This document shows positions 35,255 to 43,387 of a stretch of DNA of 64,000 nucleotides, piece after piece. Numbering within the stretch: the stretch's first letter is position 1; each line of letters opens with the position of its first letter. The notes below the pieces were generated by a model that was not told the DNA's origin, ran no database searches, and saw only the letters and a list, made by a program, of their open reading frames with translations. The DNA comes from Micromonospora sp. Llam0 (lineage in GTDB: Bacteria > Actinomycetota > Actinomycetes > Mycobacteriales > Micromonosporaceae). The translations under genes were made by a program, and so were the position numbers. The stretch is taken from contig NZ_RJJY01000001.1 in assembly GCF_003751085.1 (NCBI RefSeq), positions 3,906,001-3,970,000 on the forward strand, in the 5' to 3' direction.

Positions 35255-36553
35255 CTACTGCACCCCGCCGGCCCACTGGCTGATCCGGAACACCACGAAC
35301 TCGGCCGGACGTACCATCGCCACCCCGATCTCGACCACCAGCTGGCCGGCGTCGCGGACCGCGGCCGGGTTGACGGTCTCGTCGCAGCGTACGTAGAACG
35401 CCTGCTCCGGGGTGTTGCCCAGCAGCGCACCGGAGGCCCACACGGTGGTCAGGAAAGCACTGACGTTACGCCGGATCTTCGACCACAGCTCCGGCGCGTT
35501 CGGCTCGAAGACCACCCACTGGGTGCCTTCGTCGATCGACTCGCGCAGGAAGTTGAACAGCCGCCGGGAGGAGATGTAGCGCCACTCGGCCTGCTCCTTC
35601 CCGGCGAGGGTACGGGCACCCCAGATCGTGATGTTGCCGCCGAACTTGCGGATCACGTTGATGTCGTCCGGGTTGAGCCCAGCCTGCTGCTGCTTGCTGA
35701 CCAGCGCCTCGACGCCCAGCGCACCCCGGATCACCTCGTTGGCCGGTGCCTTGTGCACGCCGCGCTCGGTGTCCACCCGGGCGTACACCCCGGCGATGTG
35801 CCCGCTCGGCGGCTGGTACACCTTGTTGCCGTCGGCGTCGGTGGCGCCCACGTCGATCCACGGGTAGTAGATCGCGCCGTAGCTGCTGTCCCGGACGTCG
35901 CCCTGGATCGCTTCCTTGGTCAACGTGGTGGTCTGCCGGCCGTCGAGGATCGCGAACCGGTCCTGCAGGTACTGGTTCTCGCAGTGGTCGAGCAGCGCGG
36001 TCTGCACCGCGTCGCTCACCGCGCCGGGGATCGCGACCAAGGCGATCTCGTCGATCGCGGCGAAGGTCGCCAACGCGTCGATCAGGTCGTCGTCCGACGA
36101 TGCGATGTCGGCGGCAGCGACAGCCTCGGCAGCGGGGGCAGTGTCGGCGTCGTCGGCGTCATCGTCGGCGTCATCGTCGGCGTCATCGGCAGCGTCGTCG
36201 TCGGCGGGTGCGGAGGGGGCGGGTGCGGCGACCCGGGTGATCCAGCAGCGGCCGCCACCGTTGTTGAAGAAGCCGTAGACGGCGTGGGCGAGGGTGCGGT
36301 TGCCGGGCTGGATGTCGCCGAAAAGGTTCTTGAACGTCTCCCAGCCGTCGACGAGCTGAGCCTCGCCGGCAGGCGCCACCACGTGGAAGTCGGCCGGTAC
36401 GGGGTTGCCGTCCGCCGTCACGCCGACGCGACCGGGCAGCAGCGGCATTGTGACGTCGTCTGCGACGACACCGACGAACCCGGCGGTGCTGGTCCCTACT
36501 CCGGCGATCGGCTTGATCGCCGAGGGGACCTCCTCGACGTAGACGCCCGGCGC
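35255..36553 (-). pseudogene. CIS main sheath gene, disrupted after codon 5 (main part)
   Basis: Codons 6-437 of the sheath, starting APGVYVEEVPSAIKPIAGVG. The five first codons (ATG CCG CAG TAT CTA) lie 4.1 kb away at 40705-40717. Removing the insertion and one TA gives MPQYLAPGVYVEEVPSAIK, the classic sheath beginning, in frame. Other sheath hallmarks are YGFFNNGGGRCWITRVA, SSYGAIYYPWIDVGATD, PPSGHIAGVYARVDTERGVH and AEWRYISSRRLFNFLRESID. A low-complexity acidic insert (Asp/Ala, near 36120-36200) interrupts the sheath fold after ITRVAAPAPSAP. Today the frame reads through into the inserted element with no plausible start, so little or no normal sheath should be made. Confidence 0.88.
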
Positions 36554-36555
36554 TA
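36554..36555. repeat. TA target duplication of the IS630-type element (left)
   Basis: The TA before GTGCAGCCCCGC at 36556 is matched by the TA at 40703-40704 after the complementary right end. IS630 elements duplicate TA. Confidence 0.8.
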
Positions 36556-36600
36556 GTGCAGCCCCGCAGAAGTTCTTGACGGGTTGTGCGGGCAGCGAAT

Positions 36601-37017
36601 CTAGTCGTCTTCGTCGATGGGCTTGTCGGCGATGCCGGTGAGGTGAAGGCGTACAGCGCAGTCGAGGGCATCCTGCGGGCTGCCTTCGGGCTGTCCGTCG
36701 GGTAACAGGCTGTCGGTATAGGTGTCGGTCGCCGGGTCGTGGAGCGCGAAACCCCAGACGTCGTCGAACCCGAGGTACTCCAGGCGACACACGGGTACAC
36801 CCTCGTCCTCGCTGGTCCAGGCGGTGACGTAGCCGTAGCCGCCGCGCCAGCGCACGGTGACTTCCTCCAGCCCGGGCCAGACGAGCGAGGCGTGATGGTC
36901 GAGATCGGCGGCGAGGCCGTCCTTGACACGCTTTCCGGGTACGGACACGACGTCCAGTGTGATCAAGTCCGGGTGTGTCGTCACGCGCCGACACACCCGA
37001 ACCACGGCATCGTCCAT
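36601..37017 (-). CDS. passenger gene of the IS630-type element, unknown
   Basis: 138 residues from ATG 37017 (MDDAVVRVCRRVTTHPDLIT). The protein is acidic and soluble (VTAWTSEDEGVPVCRLEYLGFDD, ending GIADKPIDEDD). The gene is divergent from the transposase, with starts about 43 bases apart. I do not recognise it. Its position 45 bases inside the left inverted repeat shows it moves with the element. Confidence 0.65.
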   Translation of the reverse strand: MDDAVVRVCRRVTTHPDLITLDVVSVPGKRVKDGLAADLDHHASLVWPGLEEVTVRWRGGYGYVTAWTSEDEGVPVCRLEYLGFDDVWGFALHDPATDTYTDSLLPDGQPEGSPQDALDCAVRLHLTGIADKPIDEDD

Positions 37018-37059
37018 GACCGCCACCTCTTGTCGATCATGGAATGGGGGGATTCGGTC

Positions 37060-37968
37060 ATGTCCCGGCCGACCAGCACCGACCCGGTACGGCTGACCCG
37101 GCGCCGCCGCAGGGCCCTGACCCGCATCAGCCAACAGACCAGCGGACAGTTCCGGCGGGTCCGCCGCGCCCGGATCCTGCTCGCCGCAGCCGCCAAGGTC
37201 ACGAACGCGCAGATCGCCCTACAGGTCGGCTGCACCCCGGCCACCGTCCGCAAGGTCCGAGCCGACTACCACACCCGCGGGATGCGGGCACTCGATGACC
37301 GTCCCCGGCAGGGACGCCCACCGGTCTACGACATCGACGTGCACCTGCTGATCATCGCGACCGCGACCAGCGAACCACCCGAGACCGACGCCCAGTGGAC
37401 CCACCGGCTGATCGCCGAACACATCCGGCGGCACCACGGTGTTGCGATCTCACCGAGCCAGACCGGGCGGATCCTGGCCGCCGCCGACATCAAACCCCAC
37501 CGGGTCCAGGGCTGGCTCAACCGCCCCGACGACCCCGGCTTCTTCACCCGCGCCGCCCAGATCTGCGCCCTCTACCAGGCGATACCCGCCGACACGGTCC
37601 TGCTGAGCGTGGACGAGAAGACCGGCGTCCAGGCCAGGTCCCGCAGATACGGCACCCGCCGCGCCGGACCGGGGCGTCCGGAACGCCGCGAGTTCGAGTA
37701 CCGCCGCCACGGCACCGTCTCCCTGATAGCGGCGCTCAACGTCGCCGACGGCACGGTCCGGCCGAAGATCATCGACCGCAACGACTCGGAGACGTTCCTC
37801 GCGTTCCTCACCGACATCGACCGGGACACGCCCGACCACCTGCGTGTCCACCTGGTCCTGGACAACGGTTCCAGCCACACCTCGAAAGCCACCCGGGCCT
37901 GGCTGGCCGCGCACCCGCGCTTCACCGTGACCTACACCCCGAAACACGCATCCTGGCTGAATATGGTG
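37060..37968 (+). CDS. IS630-family transposase, exon 1 (interrupted by group II intron)
   Basis: 303 codons from ATG 37060 (another ATG lies at 37039). An N-terminal helix-turn-helix of the IS630 type (VTNAQIALQVGCTPATVRKV) and the DDE core: first Asp in VLLSVDEKTGVQAR, second Asp in VHLVLDNGSSHTS. The exon ends ...HASWLNMV at 37968, exactly before the codon for the catalytic Glu. The unspliced frame continues a short way into the intron and stops at 38025. Joining to 40513-40674 restores WLNMVELVFSILTRRLLR, the standard sequence of the family. Confidence 0.9.
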
Positions 37969-40512
37969 GTGCGACACGCAAGTCGCATGAGTACAGCGAC
38001 ACTCATCGAAGGGGGTGCGGCGTGACGTCGCGGATGTAGTGTCCGGTCCCGTGCGCAAGGACCGTCCCCGCCTCGGCGTGCGTCGCGGGTAACCGCGGGG
38101 TGCGAAGCCCGGGGAAGGGCCCAAGGACTCCTGTTCCATCCAGAGGTTACCGGCTGGGGAAGACCGGACGGGTGAACGCAAGTGAACCCTCGATGACGCC
38201 TCGTCATAGGCACTTCCGCTCGATGGGACGCGCCAGCGGGAGACAGGGGCCAGCCGTTGCAAGGCGGCAGGTGCCGCTCGGAGGAATCTAGCCGGGCGGG
38301 AGCGCACCACCGTCCCCGGGGTTCAGAGGGCGCCCTACCCGGTCGTATCTGTCTCATGCGGAACGTGACAACCCCGATGGGGTCCAGACGGACAGTGATT
38401 CGGCTGGTAGGCCGCCTGTGAGGGCGGACGATGTCCCAGCGGGCGCAGGACGACCCGAGAAGCGAATGCCGGTGGCCGAAAGGCAGCGGGAAACCGGCGG
38501 CGGTGATGCTGGCTCCTCCGCCAGCGGTCGCCGGATAACCGGCCGGATAAGGGCATGTGCCCTGGCCTGAAAGGGCGCTGACGCGGGTCGGGTGAGCCTG
38601 CGGAGCTACTGCTGACCACAGCTTCGGAACCGAAGGGCAAGTTAGACACGATGACAGCTCATGCCTTCGCTTTGGCGATGGCGGCTCTCGACGTGAACGG
38701 ACCGGAGGACGATCCTGCTGGCTGGGACGCCATCGACTGGCGGACCTGCGAGGACAACGTACGGCGGCTACGGCAGCGGATCTTCGCGGCGTCGCGGGAC
38801 GGGGACCTGAAGAAGGTCCGGAACTTGCAGAAGTTGATGCTCCGCTCGCGCAGCAACGCCGTGGTGGCGGTGCGGCGGGTGACGGAGCGCAATGCTGGTC
38901 GCAGGACGGCCGGGGTGGACCGGCAGGTCGTGGTGACTGGGGAGCAGAAGGCCGAACTGGCCGACTGGATCCAGAACGACGCCAAGCCGTGGACTCCCCT
39001 GCCGGTCAAGCGCGTGTATGTGCCCAAGAGCAACGGCCGCCGTCGCGGCCTCGGGATTCCCGTGATCGCTGACCGGGCGCTGCAAGCCCTGACGGTGAAC
39101 GCGTTGGAGCCCGAATGGGAGGCCCGGTTCGAGCCGAAATCCTACGGCTTCCGACCGGGTCGTGGCTGCCACGACGCCATCGTGGCCATCCACACGACGT
39201 CGAGCCGCACCGACGCCAAACGGCTGTGGGTGCTCGACGCCGACCTGGCGGCGGCGTTCGACCGGCTCGACCACGACCACATTTGCCGGTCGCTGGGCTG
39301 GTTCCCCGGACGGGGACTGGTCCGGCAGTGGCTGAAAGCGGGCGTGGTCGAGGACGGCCGGTTCACCCCCACCGGGGAGGGCGCTCCCCAGGGCGGGGTG
39401 ATCAGTCCGTTGCTCATGAACGTTGCTCTGCACGGCATGGAGGTTGCGGCCGGGGTCCGCTACCACGTCACCGGCACCCGTGCCGGGAAGACGATGGACG
39501 GTTGCCCGGTCGTGGTCCGCTACGCCGACGATCTGATCGCCTTGTGTCACTCCCGTGAGCAGGCCGAACAGGTCAAGGCGGCACTGGCCGGATGGCTGGC
39601 GCCCAGGGGTCTGGTCTTCAACGAGGACAAGACCCGGATCACGCACCTGACCGAGGGCGTGGACTTCCTGGGGTTCAACATCCGCCGCTACCCCAACGGC
39701 AAGCTGCTGACCAAGCCGAGTAACGACGCGGTGCGACGGATCCGCAGACGCCTGTCCGTGGAGGTGCGGGCCCTGCGCGGGTCCAACGCCGACGCGATGA
39801 TCGGCAAGCTCAACCCGATCATCAACGGATGGTGCGCCTACTACCGGATCGGGGTGTCCAAACGCGTGTTCAACGCGCTGGACGCCCACGCGTGGAAACT
39901 GGTCTACAAGTGGGCCAGGTTCACCCACGCGAACAAGCCGAGACGCTGGGTGGTAGCCCGGTACTTCGGCGAGTTCAACTCGTCCCGGCGTGACAGGTGG
40001 GTATTCGGGAGCCGGGAAACCGGCTACTACCTGCGCAAGTTCGCCTGGACTCCGATTGTCCGGCACCGGATGGTCGCAGGGACGGCGTCACCCGACGACC
40101 CGACCCTGACCGACTACTGGACCCGGCGGCGTCGCCGCAGCAATCTCCCGGTGGACATCACCACGCAACGGCTCCTGCGAGCCCAGCACGGCCGGTGTCC
40201 GATCTGCCGAGACCTGCTGCTGCACGCCGACCACGAGCCGCGAAGCCCACGTGAGTGGGAACAATGGCTCACCGCCACCCGCAGAGCGGTCCGCAGACAC
40301 GCGGTCACCGTCTGGGGAGCGGGAACACCGGACGAACGCGTCGCCAACCGCCTCATACACACCCACTGCCACCGCCGGACCACCAGCAACGGCAGCCCAG
40401 CACTTCCGCCCACCCGCGAGCCTCCAGGGCTTGCTTGAGCCGGTTGCCCGGAAAGCGGGCATGGCCGGTTCTGAGGGGGCCCCGGCGCAGCAATGCGCCG
40501 GGGCTACCCGAC
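37969..40512 (+). mobile_element. group II intron with RT-maturase-HNH protein, inside the IS630 transposase gene
   Basis: The 5' end GTGCGACACGC matches the GUGYG consensus. The 3' part contains a domain V hairpin at about 40437-40471 (GAGCCGG...GGCCGGTTC with a GGAAA loop), then a domain VI hairpin ending in CTACCCGAC (AY end). The interval 38026-38650 has no gene and is the folded ribozyme domain I-IV region. Exact removal restores the transposase frame, which fixes both splice sites to within a base or two. Confidence 0.88.
38651..40438 (+). CDS. group II intron-encoded reverse transcriptase / maturase / HNH endonuclease
   Basis: 595 residues. RT domain with the template-binding GLGIPVIADRALQAL region and the catalytic YADD box (VVRYADDLIALCHS). 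Then the maturase (X) domain (GFNIRRYPNGKLL, NGWCAYYRIGVSK) and a C-terminal HNH endonuclease with the zinc pairs CPICRDLL and HTHCHRR around DHEPRSPREWEQW. All three parts look complete, so the intron may be able to splice and home. Confidence 0.92.
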   Translation: MTAHAFALAMAALDVNGPEDDPAGWDAIDWRTCEDNVRRLRQRIFAASRDGDLKKVRNLQKLMLRSRSNAVVAVRRVTERNAGRRTAGVDRQVVVTGEQKAELADWIQNDAKPWTPLPVKRVYVPKSNGRRRGLGIPVIADRALQALTVNALEPEWEARFEPKSYGFRPGRGCHDAIVAIHTTSSRTDAKRLWVLDADLAAAFDRLDHDHICRSLGWFPGRGLVRQWLKAGVVEDGRFTPTGEGAPQGGVISPLLMNVALHGMEVAAGVRYHVTGTRAGKTMDGCPVVVRYADDLIALCHSREQAEQVKAALAGWLAPRGLVFNEDKTRITHLTEGVDFLGFNIRRYPNGKLLTKPSNDAVRRIRRRLSVEVRALRGSNADAMIGKLNPIINGWCAYYRIGVSKRVFNALDAHAWKLVYKWARFTHANKPRRWVVARYFGEFNSSRRDRWVFGSRETGYYLRKFAWTPIVRHRMVAGTASPDDPTLTDYWTRRRRRSNLPVDITTQRLLRAQHGRCPICRDLLLHADHEPRSPREWEQWLTATRRAVRRHAVTVWGAGTPDERVANRLIHTHCHRRTTSNGSPALPPTREPPGLA

Positions 40513-40674
40513 GAACTGGTCTTTTCGATCCTGACCCGGCGACTGCTACGCCGGGGAGAGTTCACCTCCCGCGAGCACCTCGCCAACAAGATCATCAAGT
40601 ACTTCACCCACTACAACCGGACCGCGAAGCCCTTCCGCTGGACCTACGACGGCCGCCCTCTCAAGGCAGCATGA
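40513..40674 (+). CDS. IS630-family transposase, exon 2
   Basis: 53 codons plus stop, beginning with GAA for the catalytic Glu (ELVFSILTRRLLRRGEFTSR) and ending RWTYDGRPLKAA. It is in frame with exon 1 after intron removal. It has no start of its own and is meaningful only as part of the spliced gene. Confidence 0.88.
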   Translation, partial: ELVFSILTRRLLRRGEFTSREHLANKIIKYFTHYNRTAKPFRWTYDGRPLKAA

Positions 40675-40702
40675 CCCATCAAGAACTTTTGCGGGGCTGC
40701 AC

Positions 40703-40717
40703 TAGATACTGCGGCAT
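40703..40717 (-). pseudogene. first five codons of the CIS main sheath gene
   Basis: ATG CCG CAG TAT CTA (MPQYL), cut off from codon 6 by the IS630-type element; the last two bases are the duplicated TA. The gene starts 19 bases after the stop of the DUF4255 gene, as expected in the operon. Confidence 0.85.
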
Positions 40718-40736
40718 CTGTGGGTACTCCCCCTCG

Positions 40737-41330
40737 TCAGGACTCGTGGGTCACGCCCTGGCCGACCTGGATGACCGTCCCGGTCACCTCGGGCCCGACC
40801 GGCGTGGATTCGAACACGTCGACGCTGAGCGTGACGCTGTAGTGCAGAACCGCCTTGGGTCGACCGCCCATGGCCTGCCAGAACTCGCCGATGCCCTGCA
40901 GTCGGCTCTCGGCGGTGACCATCGCGCGCAGCGGTGGCTGCTGGCCGGCCAGGTCGCCCCGCAGGTAGTCGGCGGGGATCTCCCGGTGGCGCAGTAGCAC
41001 CCGCAGTACGTCGCCGAGCAGCCGGTGCTCGTCCTGCGCCGGGTTGGGCGCGCTGTCGTTGGGCCACGCGGTGACCAGATAGGAGCAGTCGACCCGGGCC
41101 GGCACCCGTCGGCGGGTGATCATCCCGGACTCCTGCCGGGTGTTCTCCCACTGGTTGGTCCGCAGCTCGTGGTTTTCCCGGACGTCGTAGAGGAAGAACG
41201 CGATCGCGGGCAGCGTGACGCCCGACGGCGGGAACTGGTCGTCCGGTGTGGCGAAGCTGACGGTGATGCCGGGCAACGCCAGCTCGCCCTGTACGAGGGC
41301 GGCGAGCGACGCGTCCAGATCGTGAAACAC
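40737..41330 (-). CDS. DUF4255 (Afp16/Pvc16-like) CIS protein
   Basis: 197 residues from GTG 41330 (VFHDLDASLAALVQGELALPG). The DUF4255 pattern is clear: ITVSFATPDDQFPPSGVTLPAIAFFLYDVRENHELRTN, DCSYLVTAWPND, DEHRLLGDVLRVLLRHREIP. In CIS particles this protein caps or terminates the tail. It is now the first gene of the operon, and only 16 bases separate its start from the 3' end of a group II intron, so its native promoter is displaced. Confidence 0.88.
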   Translation of the reverse strand: MFHDLDASLAALVQGELALPGITVSFATPDDQFPPSGVTLPAIAFFLYDVRENHELRTNQWENTRQESGMITRRRVPARVDCSYLVTAWPNDSAPNPAQDEHRLLGDVLRVLLRHREIPADYLRGDLAGQQPPLRAMVTAESRLQGIGEFWQAMGGRPKAVLHYSVTLSVDVFESTPVGPEVTGTVIQVGQGVTHES

Positions 41331-41346
41331 TGCCCTGTCCCGCCGA

Positions 41347-43269
41347 GTAGCCCGGGGGATCTCACCCCCGGGCCCTCACAGAACCGTACGTAACAGTCTC
41401 CCGTTATACGGCTCTTGTCGCTCTTGTCACCAGACCGTAGGCGCGTGGGTGACCCACGCCCAGTGGGCGAAGGCCCTCGGGCGTTTCTGGACGGCTCTGT
41501 TCCATGCCGAACGGGCTTTCCTCTTGCCCCGCAACCGTTTGTACTTCCGACGGACCCACCGCAACAGGTAGGCGTTGATGCGTTCCAGGAGGGGATACAG
41601 GGATGATCGATAGAACGCCCCGTAGTAGTTCATCCACCCCCGCACAATGGGGTTTATCCATTGCGCGAGTTCCGCTTCGGTAAGGCTGGTGCGATGGTGC
41701 AGTCGCCATGACCGCACCTGGGAACCGATCTTCTTCAGAGCCTGGTTACTGATCGCCGGGAGGAACGACAGAAACATCACTCCTTCCTTTGTTCTCGCGG
41801 ATCGCCTCCGAAACCCGTAGCCGAGAAACACAAAGTCGGTGTGTTCGTACGATCCACGCCGATTGTCGTCCTGGCAGTAGACGATCCGGGTCTTTTCCGG
41901 ATGCAGAGCAAGCCCGACCTCGGTCATCCGTTTCGTGATCTCGGCCAGCACGTAACGCGCCTGCCGTTCACTGACGCAATGCACGACCACGTCATCCACG
42001 TACCGCTCGAACCGGACGACGGGGAATACCTTTGTCATCCACGCGTCGAACGCGTAATGGAGGAACAGATTAGCCAGGACCGGTGAAATCGCGGACCCTT
42101 GCGGAGTGCCTCGATCTCTTTCTTGAAGAACGCCGTCGGGTAGTTGCAGCGGAGCCTTCAGCCAGCGCTCCACGTACAACCAAACCCAGGGCTTGTCGGT
42201 ATGCGCAGCGACCGCTTTCAGCAGCAGCTCCCACGAGACCGTGTCGAAGAACTTCCGGATGTCCAAATCGATCACCCAGTCGTTCTGCCAGCACCGCCTC
42301 CGGCAGGCAGCTACCGCGTCGGTCGCCGACCGCCCAGGCCGGTAGCCGTACGAGTCCGGATGGAAGATCGGTTCGACCCGCGCTTCCACCTCCCGCGCCG
42401 CCACCGTCTGCGCGATCCTGTCCCCGACCGTGGGAACACCGAGCGTTCGCACGCCTCCCCCAGTCTTCGGGATCTCGACCGCCCGCACCGGAGGAGGAAA
42501 ATACGTCCCTGACGACATCCGATTCCAGATCTTGTAGAGATTGTTTTTCAGATCCTTCTCGAACTCCGCCAAAGACACCGCATCCACCCCCGGCGCCCCC
42601 TTGTTCGCTTTCACCTTCTCGTACGCCTCCCAGACAGCCCGCTTCGAAACAACGAACGGCTTGCCTGGTGCTTTCAACTCATCCACACGACTCCTCCCAG
42701 CAATCGCCGGTTGATCGGGTAAACCAGCCACGAACGACCCGACCCCTTCGCTCCACCCCTATTACAGGAGCTTCGCCACTACTACGAGTCGGTCCGCCAG
42801 CGCGATCGGCAACGGTACTCAATCCCTCACGGCTTCGGGCCGCCCGGAACGCTCCCTCTCACCCGCCCCAGCAGCGGCGGGTAGTTTCCTCACACGCCTT
42901 CTCCCGTTCCGCACGAAAGCCGCAGGTCGGGCTCGCGTCGCCTGTATGCCGGACACCGCCTGGCCAGTAAACTGGTCCCCGCCAGACTCATCCCGGGATC
43001 GCATTGACACCCCGGTTTCGATGTCGCCTTCTAATTTTCGACACGTCATCAGCGATTCGCTTTCGCTCGCCTTCCCGACCCCCACCTGACATCTCGAATG
43101 GATGCCTTTCCCCATCGTTCACCACAACAGTCTTCAGCTAATGCAGCATGAGGTGGTTTGAAGCCTCCCCCAGCAGAGCGACTCCGAAGGGCCAAACCTT
43201 CATCTTCCGTACAGCATCGCCGCAAGACAGATATTCCTACATATTCCTGTCCTTTCGCGTTCGGGACAC
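41347..43269 (-). mobile_element. second group II intron (ORF without endonuclease)
   Basis: On the minus strand a domain V hairpin is at 41414-41381 (GAGCCGTAT...ACGTACGGTTC), followed by a domain VI hairpin (GGCCCGGGGG...CCCCCGGGCTAC) ending near 41347. The 5' end is placed at 43269 (GTGTCCCGAACGCG) from its position beside the IS4-type inverted repeat and the length of ribozyme needed upstream of the protein. The interval 42687-43269 has no gene and holds the domain I-IV region. The 5' end is less certain than the 3' end. Confidence 0.7.
41427..42686 (-). CDS. group II intron-encoded reverse transcriptase / maturase
   Basis: 419 residues from GTG 42686, preceded by AGGAG; the frame is open to 42731. 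RT motifs include RTLGVPTVGDRIAQTVAAREV, YGYRPGRSATDAV and the YVDD box (RYVDDVVVHC), followed by a GIIM-type maturase domain (QWINPIVRGWMNYYGAFYR). There is no HNH domain, so the intron should belong to the endonuclease-free group. It appears complete. It is distinct from the first intron, which has YADD plus HNH. Confidence 0.88.
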   Translation of the reverse strand: MDELKAPGKPFVVSKRAVWEAYEKVKANKGAPGVDAVSLAEFEKDLKNNLYKIWNRMSSGTYFPPPVRAVEIPKTGGGVRTLGVPTVGDRIAQTVAAREVEARVEPIFHPDSYGYRPGRSATDAVAACRRRCWQNDWVIDLDIRKFFDTVSWELLLKAVAAHTDKPWVWLYVERWLKAPLQLPDGVLQERDRGTPQGSAISPVLANLFLHYAFDAWMTKVFPVVRFERYVDDVVVHCVSERQARYVLAEITKRMTEVGLALHPEKTRIVYCQDDNRRGSYEHTDFVFLGYGFRRRSARTKEGVMFLSFLPAISNQALKKIGSQVRSWRLHHRTSLTEAELAQWINPIVRGWMNYYGAFYRSSLYPLLERINAYLLRWVRRKYKRLRGKRKARSAWNRAVQKRPRAFAHWAWVTHAPTVW

Positions 43270-43387
43270 AACAATGCCACGTAGCCTAAGTTGATCTTGG
43301 GTTTGACCTGCGGGTTTGATGTGGACTCCTGGGCGGTGCGGCGTGGCGGGACGACCACGGCTCGGCTGACTGTTTTGATCACGGGTC

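Larger units (their letters stand above)
36556..40702. mobile_element. IS630-family element carrying a passenger gene and a group II intron
   Basis: Ends are inverted repeats of about 29 bases (left GTGCAGCCCCGCAGAAGTTC, right complement GTGCAGCCCCGCAAAAGTTC, both continuing TTGA-GGG with small differences). Contents are a passenger gene (36601-37017, minus) and a transposase gene (plus) interrupted by a 2544-base group II intron; without the intron the element is about 1.6 kb. It is inserted in the CIS main sheath gene with TA duplication. Confidence 0.88.

Noticed and set aside
36554..36994. A fused sheath read from within the IS630-type element
   Set aside because: The frame is open to 36994, but there is no ribosome site or plausible start, and the extra residues are Arg/Pro-rich shadow of the passenger gene.
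20887..41330. A complete prophage
   Set aside because: There are tail-like genes only: no capsid, portal, terminase, lysis or head-tail joining genes; the gene set fits a contractile injection system instead.
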